Assembly (NCBI RefSeq): GCF_900183975.1
Contig: NZ_LT853882.1
Location: 2,411,501-2,475,500 of the forward strand
Source of the DNA: Xanthomonas fragariae
GTDB taxonomy: Bacteria > Pseudomonadota > Gammaproteobacteria > Xanthomonadales > Xanthomonadaceae
DNA: 64,000 bases
Direction: 5' to 3'
In this document: in pieces, positions 45,674 to 55,552 of the stretch
How the letters are laid out: the number at the start of each line of letters is the position of its first letter
How positions within the stretch are numbered: the first letter of the stretch is position 1
Notes under the pieces: model-generated
Database searches by the model: none
Told to the model about the DNA's origin: nothing
The model's input: only the letters and a program-made list of their open reading frames with translations
Position numbers and translations under genes: made by a program

Positions 45674-47866
45674 ATGGCGAGCTTGACCGACAACGAACTT
45701 CGTGCCGTCGCCTACTACAGCATCGGTGTCAGCTCAGAGGGTGGCGATGTAGCCTACAAACTCAGTTATGCTGGCCGTATTATCCATGAAAATGATGGCT
45801 CTGTAATGTTGGAGCCTGCTGGCGGCTCGAACAGTGGTTACTCGATAGGCACGCTCCAAACAGACTTTGGTGCGCATCCGAAGGATGCGAGGGCCCTTGT
45901 GGATTCTTTTCAGGATTGGGCTAAGACTCACCATCCAGATTGGATTTTAAACGCCCAGCAACAGGCTAAGTTCGCCTTAGATCTTGGCAGAGATGGAAAT
46001 CATATTCGCGACCCAAATTTCGATGCAGATAAAAAAATATATCACGGTAAAAAAAATATCCCATCCGATCACATGCCAAAGGCTGGCCAAGATATTGATC
46101 AAACCTTCAAAGCAAAACTTAACGATTACCTGACAACGAATGCAGGAATATCATTTATCCATCAAAGAGATACTTCCCAAGTCGATAAATTAATGGAATC
46201 CGTTGTACCCATCTTAAAAAGCACTGACCTTTATAAAAACTCCGACCCACAAGATCAAGCCAAAATATTCGCCATCGTCGGAAAAGCATACAATCAAAGT
46301 GATTCTCTTGGTCAGGACATCCTAAAAGACGTAAGTCATCAAAAAATAGATAGTCTTGAAGGAATAAATCATAAGATCGACAGCTTTGTAAAACGAGACC
46401 CAAAGCACCCCGATCGGCCCACCTACATGGAGTCTGGCCGCGATGCCGCACTGAGAGGCGCCGAGACCTTCAATGCCTTGCGCAACGCAAGCGAAGCCAA
46501 CCCCCTGCACGCCCCCTGGCAGGCCGTCATGGCCAATCCCCTGGTCGACCCCACTCAACTACACGCCGACCCCAAACATCCCCACCTCACCGAGCAATAC
46601 ACCACGGTCAAAGCCCTCTTTGTCGATCCGGTTCAAGGGCGCGCCTTTGTGCAAGCGCTCGAACACGGCAGTTCGCACAATTACGGCGATCCCGCCAAAT
46701 CCAACTCCCGTGGTTTCTACGCCGAAGGCAAAGACTTCGTGCAATGGGATCGGGATGGACACGGGCGCGCCTTCGTCGGTGGCCAGTGGTCAGAGGTCTC
46801 CCGCAGCGAACTTGCCCTTGCTCAAAATCAAGACGGTACCCTCGACGTCAATCTCAACCGCAACGGCCAAACCCACAGCCTGCTTCACGTCACGCATCCG
46901 TCGCTTCACCACCACAGTCCTGCATCAGCGCACGCGCACCACGGCCATGACGCTGGCACCTTGCACCAGAGCATGCCTGCACATGCGACCACCCTCGATC
47001 AGCACATGCCCGGCATGCCATCAGCGGCGCACTCGCAGAGCGCCGCACGGCATGACAATCCCGTTGTGGGCGGGCCAACAACGGGGCATGTGCCGCTCAC
47101 CCTGCCGGCGGCGAAACCACCACACCTCCCGTTGACGACAACACAGCCCCTGGAGCCCGGCGACCGCGGCGCCGCCGTACAAGCCTTGCAACAACACTTG
47201 CAGACCATCGGCGCCACCGACCGCGATGGCAACGCCATCAAGGACGACAGGCACTACGGCCCACGCACTCAGCAGGCGGTGGAGAACTTCCAACTCTGGA
47301 CCGGCCGCAACACCACCGGCATCGCTGATCCAGGCACACTCGAAGCACTGCAAACGCATGCCCAATTCGCCACCCGCCAGAAGGCGCAGGACCTCGCCCC
47401 AGGTCGCCATCTTGCCGATCACGCCCAGCCTGCCTCTTCCCATTTGGCCGATGCCGTCGCCGAGCGACCGGCCCAGTCGCGCCCCGACCTCGCAACTGCT
47501 CAGCAGCAGGCCGCGCCCAGGGCGCTGGAACCCTACAGCAACCCCAATTCCCCACTGCACGCGCTCTACGCCCAGACCAAGACCACCCTGGAAGGCAAGG
47601 ACGTGCCGATGTCCGAGGAACGCCTGCATCAGGTCGTCGGCAAGATGGCGCTCTATGACATGAGTCCAGGGGGGAATAATCAGTTCGCGGTCAAGGGCGA
47701 TACGCTCTATGTCATCGATCTCGATGCCTGCTACAACCGCTTCAGCCTAGACCTGCGCGAACCGGCGCCGTCGATGCAGGCCACCCTCCAGCACGTGCAG
47801 ACCCAGCAGCAGACACTGGAAGCAGAGTTGTCCAGCATGCGGGAGCCGCCGTCCTATAGCCGGTAG
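45674..47866 (+). CDS. X-T4SS effector with peptidoglycan-binding domain and XVIPCD
   Basis: The 730-aa protein starts without a signal peptide, as T4SS effectors do. Residues about 1-250 form an uncharacterised, probably lytic, N-terminal domain (GGSNSGYSIGTLQTDFGAHPKDA, with Glu and Asp in suitable places). Residues 255-400 are a second globular part. A His/Ala/Pro-rich linker (about 405-490) leads to a PG_binding_1 domain at about 493-560 (PGDRGAAVQALQQHLQTIG, YGPRTQQAVENFQ). The C-terminal about 115 residues (NPNSPLHALYAQTKTTLEG, FAVKGDTLYVIDLD, QTQQQTLEAEL) fit XVIPCD. It should be sent into rival Gram-negative cells and degrade peptidoglycan. The AT-richer first 700 bases suggest a different origin from the rest. 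Confidence 0.85.
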   Translation: MASLTDNELRAVAYYSIGVSSEGGDVAYKLSYAGRIIHENDGSVMLEPAGGSNSGYSIGTLQTDFGAHPKDARALVDSFQDWAKTHHPDWILNAQQQAKFALDLGRDGNHIRDPNFDADKKIYHGKKNIPSDHMPKAGQDIDQTFKAKLNDYLTTNAGISFIHQRDTSQVDKLMESVVPILKSTDLYKNSDPQDQAKIFAIVGKAYNQSDSLGQDILKDVSHQKIDSLEGINHKIDSFVKRDPKHPDRPTYMESGRDAALRGAETFNALRNASEANPLHAPWQAVMANPLVDPTQLHADPKHPHLTEQYTTVKALFVDPVQGRAFVQALEHGSSHNYGDPAKSNSRGFYAEGKDFVQWDRDGHGRAFVGGQWSEVSRSELALAQNQDGTLDVNLNRNGQTHSLLHVTHPSLHHHSPASAHAHHGHDAGTLHQSMPAHATTLDQHMPGMPSAAHSQSAARHDNPVVGGPTTGHVPLTLPAAKPPHLPLTTTQPLEPGDRGAAVQALQQHLQTIGATDRDGNAIKDDRHYGPRTQQAVENFQLWTGRNTTGIADPGTLEALQTHAQFATRQKAQDLAPGRHLADHAQPASSHLADAVAERPAQSRPDLATAQQQAAPRALEPYSNPNSPLHALYAQTKTTLEGKDVPMSEERLHQVVGKMALYDMSPGGNNQFAVKGDTLYVIDLDACYNRFSLDLREPAPSMQATLQHVQTQQQTLEAELSSMREPPSYSR

Positions 47867-47916
47867 TGATAGGCATCGCATGATCGCAACGGAACCCCAC
47901 ACACGGAGACTGCGCC

Positions 47917-48771
47917 TTGTTCAATAAACAACCGACTGACCAATTGCACGTGCATGCCGCAGCTCTGACGGCGCTGCGCCAGCGTCAACTCCCGGTGATG
48001 CACACCTGCCAAGCCGAACTTGCACACGGCGTAGGGCAGTTACAGACTAAAGGGAAGATGACGGCCACCATGATCTATGCCTGGTATGGCCTCGAAACAT
48101 TGGCCGATGCACATGCGGCAACGCTGCGCGCGCTGACTGACGAACACGATTCTGGTGCCCAGATGCTGGCACAGGGCACCATTGAGATGGCGGTCGACGT
48201 TATCTATCTGTTTGGCGACCTGGAGGGAGATCGCATCGCGGCCGCATTACGGCACCATATCGACGCCCAGATCGCCCGCTTCAAGGCATGGCAGGTGGCG
48301 CAACCGGAAGAGACCGTCGCCAGCCAATGGGCAGATAAATTGGCATCTGACAGCCGTAAGACCTCCTGGTACGCCGATGCCGCCCACTGGCCGGGCCTGG
48401 GCGCCCGGGCCGATGCCGCAGGGGTCGGGCGCTGGGTTCATCCGGTCATGGCATCGGCGGCAAATGTCACGCAGCTACTGGCTGCCGGCACACAGAATTA
48501 CCTGCTCTGCGAACAGGGATCGCCGGCCCTGCGCAGTGCCACGCACGCCTATCGCTCGGCGAAGATAGGCTCAGATGCGGCATACATGGAAGCCGTCGCT
48601 TTGTCGCTGTTCGCCCGGGCGTTGCATGCCATCGCCACGATCCTTGGAGATAAAGTGGCTCTCACTATCGCGCAATCGACTGCCGAGAAGATGGACACCC
48701 TATTGGCCGAACACCAGACATCTGCCGCGGCACAGCAGAACGACGACAACCTGTATATCAAGCTCTTCTAA
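47917..48771 (+). CDS. Unknown helical protein downstream of the effector
   Basis: The 284-aa protein is predicted to be almost all helical, without signal peptide or membrane segment. Distinct patches are AWYGLETLADAHAATLRAL, IYLFGDLEGDRIAAALRHHIDAQIARFKAW and LSLFARALHAIATILGDK. I do not recognise a family. It starts about 50 bp after the effector stop on the same strand (TTG or ATG near 47917), so it may be cotranscribed. It could be a chaperone or regulator of the effector, or an unrelated gene. pgi converges on it from the right. Confidence 0.6.
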   Translation: MFNKQPTDQLHVHAAALTALRQRQLPVMHTCQAELAHGVGQLQTKGKMTATMIYAWYGLETLADAHAATLRALTDEHDSGAQMLAQGTIEMAVDVIYLFGDLEGDRIAAALRHHIDAQIARFKAWQVAQPEETVASQWADKLASDSRKTSWYADAAHWPGLGARADAAGVGRWVHPVMASAANVTQLLAAGTQNYLLCEQGSPALRSATHAYRSAKIGSDAAYMEAVALSLFARALHAIATILGDKVALTIAQSTAEKMDTLLAEHQTSAAAQQNDDNLYIKLF

Positions 48772-48888
48772 AGTCGGTTGAAACCACAACCGAGGCGGCC
48801 AGGCATCGCCCGCTCTCGACGTCGGCCGCAGGTGCGGTAGCATGAGGCCCAACCCCGGGCCGATGCCCACGCCCAAAAAACCAACGGC

Positions 48889-50403
48889 TCAGCCGCGCAG
48901 CTTGGTTAGCAATTCGCGCGTTACCGGGTCGGCCACATCGACAGACTCGCCCTTCAGCGCCGGCAGCAACTGGCTGGCCAACTGCTTGCCCAACTCCACG
49001 CCGAACTGATCGAACGCATTGATGCCCCACATCACCGACTGCACGTACACGCTGTGTTCGTACATCGAGATCAGCGCACCCAGCGCTTGCGGGGTGAGCG
49101 CATCGAGCAGGATCACCGTACTCGGGCGGCCACCCGGATAGCTGCGGTGCGGGTCGCTGCTGTCCTGGCCGTTGGCCAGTGCTTCGGTCTGCGCCAGCAC
49201 GTTGGCCATCAGCGCAACATGGTTTTGCGCATACGGGTCGTCGTTGTGCACGGTGCCGATGAAATCGGCCGGCACCACGCTGGTGCCCTGGTGAAGCGCC
49301 TGGAAAAAGCTGTGCTGCACATCGGTGCCTGCACCGCCCCACCACACCGACACGGTATCGCTGTCCACTGCCGAGCCGTCGAGCTTGACACGCTTGCCCA
49401 GGCTCTCCATTACCAGCTGCTGCAGATAGGCCGGCAGCAATGCCAGACGCTGGTCGTAGGTCATCACTGCGTACGTCGCGCTGCCGAGCAAATTGCGGTT
49501 CCACACCGCAGTCAGTCCGTGCAGCACGGCGACGTTTTCTTCCAGCGGCGTATTGAGCGCATGCGCATCGAACTGCGCCGCGCCTTCGAGCAAGTGTTCG
49601 AAGCGCTCGAAGCCGATTGCCAAAGCGATCGGGAAACCGACCGCCGACCACAACGAATAACGCCCCCCCACCCAATCCCACATCGGCAGCACGCGGTCCG
49701 GCGCGATATCGAAGGCCTTGCCGGCGCGCTCGGGGTTAGCGCTCACGGCATACAGGCGCTCGCTGCCGCCCAACCAGGCGTGCAGGATGTTGCCGTTAAG
49801 CAGCGTTTCCTGGGTGCCGAAGGTCTTGGAAATCAGGATGCCGGCGGTGCGCGCCGGGTCCAGCGTGGCCAACGTGCGCTGCATTGCCGCGCCATCGACG
49901 TTGGAGACGAAATGCACACGGAAACGCGCGCCGGACGGCGCACGCAATGCGTCGGCGACCAGGCGCGGCCCCAGATCAGAACCGCCGATGCCTACACTGA
50001 CGATGTCGGTGACATCGGTGGCTTGCAGCTGCTGGATCAACGCGCCCATGCGTTGGCGCACTTCCGCAGCAGTGGCATACGCTTCCGAGGCTACTGGCTC
50101 ATCGGTCAGATCACCGCGCAACGCGGTATGCAGTGCAGCGCGTTGTTCGGTGACATTGACCTGCTCGCCACGGAATAAGCGCTGGAATGCGCCGGCCAGG
50201 TCACGCGCGCGTGCGATGGCGAACAAGGCATCGAGCGCGGCGCGGTCGTACTTCTGGCGTGCGAAGTTGAAATACAGCGGACCGACTTGCCTGGCGTATT
50301 GCGTAGGCCGTTCCGGCTCGGCGGCAAGCAATGCGGGGATGGCAGCGCCGCGCAAGCGCTGAGCGTGGGCGTGAAGCGCGTCGAATCCGTTGGTGTGTGT
50401 CAT
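48889..50403 (-). CDS. pgi: Glucose-6-phosphate isomerase
   Basis: Pgi interconverts glucose-6-phosphate and fructose-6-phosphate. The 504-aa protein has [31 protein letters not shown], the [19 protein letters not shown] signature, the catalytic Glu region [15 protein letters not shown] and, at the end, [16 protein letters not shown] with the catalytic Lys. It is slightly shorter than the 550-aa E. coli enzyme, as in other xanthomonads. Its ATG overlaps the panD stop as ATGA, so it is the last gene of the pcnB-folK-panBCD-pgi run. Confidence 0.97.
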   Translation of the reverse strand: MTHTNGFDALHAHAQRLRGAAIPALLAAEPERPTQYARQVGPLYFNFARQKYDRAALDALFAIARARDLAGAFQRLFRGEQVNVTEQRAALHTALRGDLTDEPVASEAYATAAEVRQRMGALIQQLQATDVTDIVSVGIGGSDLGPRLVADALRAPSGARFRVHFVSNVDGAAMQRTLATLDPARTAGILISKTFGTQETLLNGNILHAWLGGSERLYAVSANPERAGKAFDIAPDRVLPMWDWVGGRYSLWSAVGFPIALAIGFERFEHLLEGAAQFDAHALNTPLEENVAVLHGLTAVWNRNLLGSATYAVMTYDQRLALLPAYLQQLVMESLGKRVKLDGSAVDSDTVSVWWGGAGTDVQHSFFQALHQGTSVVPADFIGTVHNDDPYAQNHVALMANVLAQTEALANGQDSSDPHRSYPGGRPSTVILLDALTPQALGALISMYEHSVYVQSVMWGINAFDQFGVELGKQLASQLLPALKGESVDVADPVTRELLTKLRG

Positions 50404-50780
50404 GCGGCCTGCGTGGGGATGCTGTGGTTGGTGTGGGAGATCGCATTGTGCGCGTCCACATATACCAGATTGGGTTGAAAGGTCTCGGCTTCGTCTTCGC
50501 TCATGCTCGCGAATGCGGCAACGATGATCAGATCGCCAACCTGCACGTGACGCGCAGCGCCACCGTTGAGCGACATGATGCCGCTGCCTTCCTCGGCACG
50601 GATGGCGTAAGTGTTGAAACGCGCGCCGTTGGTGACGTCCCAGATATGGACCTGTTCGAATTCGCGGATGCCGGTCGCTTCCAGCAGCAGGCCGTCGATA
50701 GCGATCGAGCCCTCGTAGTTAAGCTCGGAGTGGGTGACGGTGGCGCGGTGGATCTTGGCTTTCAGCAGGGACAGGTGCAT
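50400..50780 (-). CDS. panD: Aspartate 1-decarboxylase precursor
   Basis: PanD makes beta-alanine for pantothenate and cleaves itself to form a pyruvoyl cofactor. The 126-aa proenzyme has the cleavage site NYEGSIAID with Gly24-Ser25, the active-site Lys9 and Tyr58-region [12 protein letters not shown], and [12 protein letters not shown]. Start at 50778-50780 ([16 protein letters not shown]); the longer open frame is unsupported. It overlaps pgi by 4 bp and follows panC by 86 bp. Confidence 0.97.
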   Translation of the reverse strand: MHLSLLKAKIHRATVTHSELNYEGSIAIDGLLLEATGIREFEQVHIWDVTNGARFNTYAIRAEEGSGIMSLNGGAARHVQVGDLIIVAAFASMSEDEAETFQPNLVYVDAHNAISHTNHSIPTQAA

Positions 50781-50866
50781 GGACGGGCAACGACAAATAG
50801 AGAGCCGCCATTTTAGCGGAAAGCGCCTGCGCCCAACGGCCCGCAATGCAGTCGGTGATGAGGGCT

Positions 50867-51733
50867 TCAGCCCGGCCGCAGCGGTGACCTGCAGAATTCC
50901 AGGTTGTCGATCAACCGCGTATTGCCCAGTCGGGCCGCGATCAGGGCCACGCGCGCGCCAGCGTGGCTGTCGCCAGGCTCGCTCAGATCAGGCAGGCGCA
51001 CCACCGCATAATCGACACGGAAACCGGCCTGTTCCAGCGCCTGGGTGGCTATCCCTTCAACCTGCGTACGCGGTGCGCCGGCGGCGTAACTGTCGCGCAT
51101 CTGCAGCAGCACCTTGCAGATCTGCGTCGACTGCCGGCGCTCTTCGGCCGACAGATACTGGTTGCGCGAACTCATCGCCAAGCCGTCGGCCTCGCGCATG
51201 ATGCTGCCGCCCAGGATCTCGATTGGAAACGCCAGGTCCGCCGCCATCTGCCGGATCACCGCCAGCTGTTGGTAATCCTTCTTGCCGAAAGCGGCCACGT
51301 CCGGCTGTACCTGATTGAACAGACGCGCCACCACGGTGCACACGCCATCAAAATGCCCAGGACGGCACACGCCTTCCAGCACGTCGCTGACGCCAGGCGC
51401 ATGGAGCGGCGTGGCCAGTGCGGTGCCGAGCGGATACATGGTGTCCACGTCCGGCAACCACAGCGCATCGCAACCGGCGTCTTCCAGACCGCGCAGATCG
51501 GCCTCGGGCGTCCGCGGATAACGCGCGAAATCTTCATTCGGGCCAAACTGGGTCGGGTTGACGAATACGCTCGATACCACGCGGTCGGCGTACTGCCGCG
51601 CCAGCATCACCAGCGAATAGTGGCCGGCATGCAGGTTGCCCATGGTCGGCACCAACGCCACGCGCAACCCTTCGCGCTTCCAGCCGGTGACCAGTGCGCG
51701 TAGTGCGGAAAGACCGGTAATGGTCTGGATCAT
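50867..51733 (-). CDS. panC: Pantothenate synthetase
   Basis: PanC joins pantoate and beta-alanine with ATP. The 288-aa protein has the nucleotidyl-transferase motifs [16 protein letters not shown] (HIGH-like), [21 protein letters not shown], the pantoate/beta-alanine site [14 protein letters not shown] and MSSRNQYLS (KMSKS-like). Its ATG overlaps the panB stop (ATGA), showing tight coupling in the panBC pair. Confidence 0.97.
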   Translation of the reverse strand: MIQTITGLSALRALVTGWKREGLRVALVPTMGNLHAGHYSLVMLARQYADRVVSSVFVNPTQFGPNEDFARYPRTPEADLRGLEDAGCDALWLPDVDTMYPLGTALATPLHAPGVSDVLEGVCRPGHFDGVCTVVARLFNQVQPDVAAFGKKDYQQLAVIRQMAADLAFPIEILGGSIMREADGLAMSSRNQYLSAEERRQSTQICKVLLQMRDSYAAGAPRTQVEGIATQALEQAGFRVDYAVVRLPDLSEPGDSHAGARVALIAARLGNTRLIDNLEFCRSPLRPG

Positions 51734-52545
51734 GCGGCGTAAGCGTGCTCTGCATCTGGAAAGCTGCCATCGCGCACGGCCTGCGCGTAGGCGCGCACCG
51801 CGCCTGCCACAGAGCCGCCTTCTGTCAAGAAATTCTTAACGAACTTGGGGCGGCGATGGCCACTGTCCAAGCCCAGCATGTCGTGCATCACCAGCACCTG
51901 GCCGTCGCAACCAGGGCCAGCACCAATACCGATGGTGGGAACGCTGAGCTCGGCGCTGATCTGTGCGGCGATCGGCGTGGGCACGCACTCCAGCACGACC
52001 AAGTTGGCACCGGCGTCGACCACCGCCTGCGCGTCGCGGCGCAACTGCTCGCCGGCTTCGCCACGTCCCTGCACCATGTAACCGCCGAAACGCAGCACCG
52101 ATTGCGGGGTCAACCCCAGGTGCGAGCAGACCGGGATCTCGCGCTCGACCAGATAGCGAATGACCTCGAGCTTGTGGCCGGCGCCTTCGATCTTGACCAT
52201 CTCCGCACCGGCCTGCAACAGCTGCGTGGCGGCGTCGAGTGCGCGCTCCGGCGTGGCATCGGCTTGGAACGACAGATCGGCCACCAGCAACGCGCGCTCC
52301 AGTGCACGCGCCACCGAAGCGGTGTGGTAGACCATGTCGGCGGTGGTCACCGGCAAGGTGGAATCGTGCCCCTGCACTACCATGCCCAACGAGTCGCCGA
52401 CCAGGATCAGGTCCACGCCGTTGGCATCGAAGGTCCGCGCAAAGCCGGCGTCGTACGCGGTCAACATGACCAGTTTTCGACCGTCGCGCTTGGCCCGCGC
52501 CAAGGCGGGCACGGTCCAGGGCTTGCTGTCGGTATGGCTGCTCAT
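51730..52545 (-). CDS. panB: 3-methyl-2-oxobutanoate hydroxymethyltransferase
   Basis: PanB transfers a hydroxymethyl group from methylene-THF to ketoisovalerate, making ketopantoate. The 271-aa TIM-barrel protein has [41 protein letters not shown] with the Mg-binding Asp, [17 protein letters not shown] and [22 protein letters not shown]. It needs the folate made with the help of folK, the gene 34 bp upstream. Confidence 0.97.
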   Translation of the reverse strand: MSSHTDSKPWTVPALARAKRDGRKLVMLTAYDAGFARTFDANGVDLILVGDSLGMVVQGHDSTLPVTTADMVYHTASVARALERALLVADLSFQADATPERALDAATQLLQAGAEMVKIEGAGHKLEVIRYLVEREIPVCSHLGLTPQSVLRFGGYMVQGRGEAGEQLRRDAQAVVDAGANLVVLECVPTPIAAQISAELSVPTIGIGAGPGCDGQVLVMHDMLGLDSGHRRPKFVKNFLTEGGSVAGAVRAYAQAVRDGSFPDAEHAYAA

Positions 52546-52579
52546 AAACTCATTAGGTGGGGTGATAAGCGGCCATTAT

Positions 52580-53065
52580 CTACCCAATCGGCCCCAGCCC
52601 GCAGACATCGATGGTTTGCAGGGCGCGCCGCACTGTTCCATGGCCCGGAATGATTGCCTCGGGCGCAAGTTCCGACAGCGGCAACAGCGCAAACCCACGC
52701 GCCTGCAGATGTGGATGCGGCACCTGCAGGCGCGGCAGGTCAATCACCTGGTCGGCATACAGCAGCAGATCCAGATCCAACGTGCGGGGGCCCCAGCGCT
52801 CGCCGTCCAGACGCGTCCGGCCGAAGTCCTGCTCGATACCGAGCAAGGCATCCAGCAGTTGCAGCGGCGCCAGCACGGTGTGCAGCTGCGCCACGGCGTT
52901 GATGAAATCGGGCTGGTCTTCGCGGCCCCAGGCAGGCGTACGGTACAGGCGCGACGCCGAAATCAACGTGGATTGCGGCAACACCCCAAGGGCGGCGATG
53001 GCCGCGCGCACGCTGGCGTCGGCCTGGCCCAGGTTGGCACCCAGGCCGACAAAGGCAGTGTGCAT
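52580..53065 (-). CDS. folK: Hydroxymethyl-dihydropterin pyrophosphokinase
   Basis: FolK transfers pyrophosphate from ATP to 6-hydroxymethyl-dihydropterin in folate synthesis. The 161-aa protein shows FVGLGANLGQADA, SRLYRTPAWGREDQPDFINAVAQL, GIEQDFGRTRLDGERWGPRTLDLDLLLYAD (HPPK signature with the Mg-binding Asp pair) and VPHPHLQARGFALLPL. It begins 3 bp after the pcnB stop. Confidence 0.96.
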   Translation of the reverse strand: MHTAFVGLGANLGQADASVRAAIAALGVLPQSTLISASRLYRTPAWGREDQPDFINAVAQLHTVLAPLQLLDALLGIEQDFGRTRLDGERWGPRTLDLDLLLYADQVIDLPRLQVPHPHLQARGFALLPLSELAPEAIIPGHGTVRRALQTIDVCGLGPIG

Positions 53066-53068
53066 GCC

Positions 53069-54433
53069 CTACTCGCCTGCAGGCGCGCCGGTGCGGCGGC
53101 GGCGGCGACGCTTGCGCGGCGCGCCCTCTTCGCCCTCGTGATCGGTCTGCGCGGTTTCGATCGCATCAGCCAGCTCCTGGCCGGAAGACTTCTGCGCCTC
53201 GCGCCAGAACTCGACATCGGCCGCGTGATCAGCCGACGCAAACTGGCGCAGCACCAGGAAATCGAACGCGGCACGGAAACGCGGATGCGACAAGCTGCGC
53301 AACACGCGCTTGCGCTGACGCGAGGAGAACCGCGTCTGCAACAACCAGATTTCCTGCATCGGCAGCGAAAAACGGCGCGGCAGCGCCACACGCTCCAGCT
53401 GATGCAAGGTGACCCGGTCGGCGGCGCGACGCTGCGCGTCTTCCGGCAGCACGCCCTGCGCCTGCAAGCCCATCAAGGTGCGGCAGAACGCTGGCCACAG
53501 CAGCAACGCGAACAGGAACGCGGGCGACACTGGCTCATCGTTGGCCACGCGCGCATCGGTATTGCGCAGACCTTCCAGCACCATGGCGCGCAGCGCGCCG
53601 CTGCGGTTGGAACGCAGCGCAGCCGCACTTTCCGGGAACAGCACGCCGAGCAGGCCGTAACGCTCCAGGCCTTCGAAACTGGCCACGCCGTGCCCGGACA
53701 GGAACAGCTTGAGAATTTCTTCGAACAACCGCGCTGGCGCGGCTTCAGACAACAACCCGGCCAGACGCGGAATCGGCTCGGCGGTGCTCGCTTCAATATC
53801 GAAATTCAATTTGGCCGCCAGACGCACCGCACGCAGCATGCGCACCGGATCTTCCCGGTAACGCAGCTCCGGGTCGCCGATCAGTTTCATCAGGCGCGCC
53901 TGCACGTCTTCGAAGCCGCCGCAGTAATCGCGCACCGAAAAATCTTCGATGGCGTAGTACAAGGCGTTGCAGGTGAAGTCTCGACGGATCGCGTCGTCTT
54001 CGATGGTGCCGTAGACGTTGTCGCGTACCAGCCGGCCATTATCCAGCTCACGGTCGCCACTGCCGTCGTCGATGTTGGCGCGGAATGTCGCCACTTCGAT
54101 GATCTCGCGACCAAACACTACGTGCGCCAGACGGAAACGGCGGCCGATCAGACGACAGTTGCGAAACAGCGCTTTGACTTCTTCCGGCGTGGCGCTGGTG
54201 GCGACATCGAAATCCTTAGGATGGCCGCCGACCAGCAGATCGCGGACTGCGCCGCCGACCAGGTAGGCACCGAAGCCGGATTCGCGCAGACGATACAGCA
54301 CGCGTAGCGCGTTGGGGCTGATGTCCTTGCGCGAGATGGTGTGCTGATCGCGGGGGATGACGCGCAGCGTGAACGGAGATGGAACTGAGGATTCGATGAT
54401 GGCGCTTCCGTCTTGTGTTTCAGGATTGCCCAA
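53069..54433 (-). CDS. pcnB: Poly(A) polymerase I
   Basis: PcnB adds 3' poly(A) tails that mark RNAs for decay. The 454-aa protein has the class II nucleotidyltransferase core: GFGAYLVGGAVRDLLVGGHPKDFDVAT with the GG and the DxD Asp pair, then CRLIGRRFRLAHVVFGRE and RRDFTCNALYY, and FDIEASTAEPI in the neck region. The tail is strongly basic (KRRRRRRTG), typical for RNA binding, and separates it from CCA-adding enzymes. It heads the minus-strand run that ends with pgi. Confidence 0.96.
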   Translation of the reverse strand: MGNPETQDGSAIIESSVPSPFTLRVIPRDQHTISRKDISPNALRVLYRLRESGFGAYLVGGAVRDLLVGGHPKDFDVATSATPEEVKALFRNCRLIGRRFRLAHVVFGREIIEVATFRANIDDGSGDRELDNGRLVRDNVYGTIEDDAIRRDFTCNALYYAIEDFSVRDYCGGFEDVQARLMKLIGDPELRYREDPVRMLRAVRLAAKLNFDIEASTAEPIPRLAGLLSEAAPARLFEEILKLFLSGHGVASFEGLERYGLLGVLFPESAAALRSNRSGALRAMVLEGLRNTDARVANDEPVSPAFLFALLLWPAFCRTLMGLQAQGVLPEDAQRRAADRVTLHQLERVALPRRFSLPMQEIWLLQTRFSSRQRKRVLRSLSHPRFRAAFDFLVLRQFASADHAADVEFWREAQKSSGQELADAIETAQTDHEGEEGAPRKRRRRRRTGAPAGE

Positions 54434-54454
54434 CGGCTTTTAGCCCACTATACT
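54426..54454 (+). promoter_or_regulatory. Promoter of tRNA-Glu
   Basis: TTGCCC, a 17-bp spacer and TATACT lie 26 bases before the tRNA gene. Read leftward the same stretch contains TATAGT, which may serve pcnB. Confidence 0.6.
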
Positions 54455-54480
54455 AGCGTGCTACAAAAGACGCACCAAAC

Positions 54481-54555
54481 GCTCCCTTCGTCTAATGGTT
54501 AGGACGTGGCCCTCTCAAGGCTAAAACAGGGGTTCGAGTCCCCTAGGGAGCACCA
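54481..54555 (+). tRNA. tRNA-Glu (anticodon CTC)
   Basis: The sequence folds with acceptor GCTCCCT/AGGGAGC, anticodon loop CTCTCAA (CTC, decoding GAG), T-arm AGGGG/CCCCT around TTCGAGT, discriminator A and encoded CCA (54553-54555). A promoter lies upstream and a terminator 26 bases downstream. Confidence 0.93.
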
Positions 54556-54580
54556 CCGTCGTCCTGCCGCAGAACACGCC

Positions 54581-54605
54581 AAAGCCCCGCATTGCGGGGT
54601 TTTGG
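54581..54605 (+). terminator. Rho-independent terminator after tRNA-Glu
   Basis: AAAGCCCCGC-ATT-GCGGGGTTTT forms a GC-rich stem with a 3-nt loop followed by T-rich sequence. Confidence 0.88.
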
Positions 54606-54997
54606 CTTTGTGGGGCACCGGTTGCTGCCGCTCATCGGGCAGCGCGCAACAATTCCGTTGACAGGCCGGGCTGGCATGGCACCGATGGCAATGCCATAGA
54701 TACATCGCACTGATGCGCACATTGGCTGAGGCCGGTTGCAAGGTCGAGCACTTGCTGCCCGGGCGATGCGATCGACAGCGTGATTCAGTCCTGCGGCCAC
54801 ACGTCGTACCGCGTGTTGGCGCGGCATCGCGTCGGCATCGCTCTTACCGATCATGCCGATACAAAAATCATGTATGGCCCGATAAAGACATGGACCTGGG
54901 CAATCGTGCGTCCGCACCGACGCATCGTGCGATCAACGTCGCGCCTGCGCACAGTGATGGTAGATCTGCGTGGATATTTGCACTGCATGGCAACTCC
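54606..54997. other. Intergenic region without a recognisable gene
   Basis: Short open frames exist on both strands but none resembles a known protein or has a ribosome site. I see no RNA gene and no IS end. Confidence 0.4.
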
Positions 54998-55408
54998 TCA
55001 ATGGGCAAGTGGATGAACGCCTTCGGCGTCGCTTTCGGTTTCGGTCAGGGCATCGTGGGCATGCAGATTTTCGAGATGGCGTTCTGTCAAATCGAACGAG
55101 GCATAGTGCTCGGCCAGCAACTTGCGCAAACCTCGCGCGGCATCTTCGACATACATCAAATCGGCGCCATTCAAGCGCGCAAACACTGACTCATCGATAC
55201 GCCGTACTGCGGCCTGCACCGGCGTCGCATAGACCTGCTCGCATAGCCCAACCAGCTCGCGAATATCGAACCGCTGCACGCAGGCAATAAACTCCCTCCG
55301 CACTTGCGCACCGTTCTGCGACAACGCGAACACCGACGCCCCGCGTGCGTCGCGCGTTGGCCCGACATCGGCATGGATGGCATGTGGCTGCGCCAGATCG
55401 AGCACCAC
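54998..55408 (-). CDS. Hypothetical protein
   Basis: The 136-aa frame (VLDLAQPHAIHADVGPTRDARGAS, FIACVQRFDIRELVGLCEQVY, LADRHLENL-like helical end TERHLENLHAHDALTETESDAEG) looks like a small soluble alpha/beta protein. I do not recognise the family. The open frame extends upstream about 25 codons without an ATG, so the GTG at 55406-55408 is the best start, or the gene has lost its 5' end. It follows a bidirectional terminator and has an acidic C-terminus. Confidence 0.5.
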   Translation of the reverse strand: MVLDLAQPHAIHADVGPTRDARGASVFALSQNGAQVRREFIACVQRFDIRELVGLCEQVYATPVQAAVRRIDESVFARLNGADLMYVEDAARGLRKLLAEHYASFDLTERHLENLHAHDALTETESDAEGVHPLAH

Positions 55409-55485
55409 GCGCAGCCCATCGACATGCGGGGCGCTGCGGATACGGCATTGGCGCTCCGCTGCCGGACATAAGCAAGACCATCACC

Positions 55486-55518
55486 AAAAAAGGCCGCGCA
55501 ATGCGCGCGGCCTTTTTT
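55486..55518. terminator. Bidirectional terminator at the end of the xyl operon
   Basis: A perfect 14-bp inverted repeat AAAAAAGGCCGCGC / GCGCGGCCTTTTTT with a 5-nt loop. It lies 35 bp after the sugar-transporter stop and closes the operon coming from the right. Confidence 0.93.
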
Positions 55519-55552
55519 GATTTTCATGCAGATAGCAGGAATAACAGAAAAA

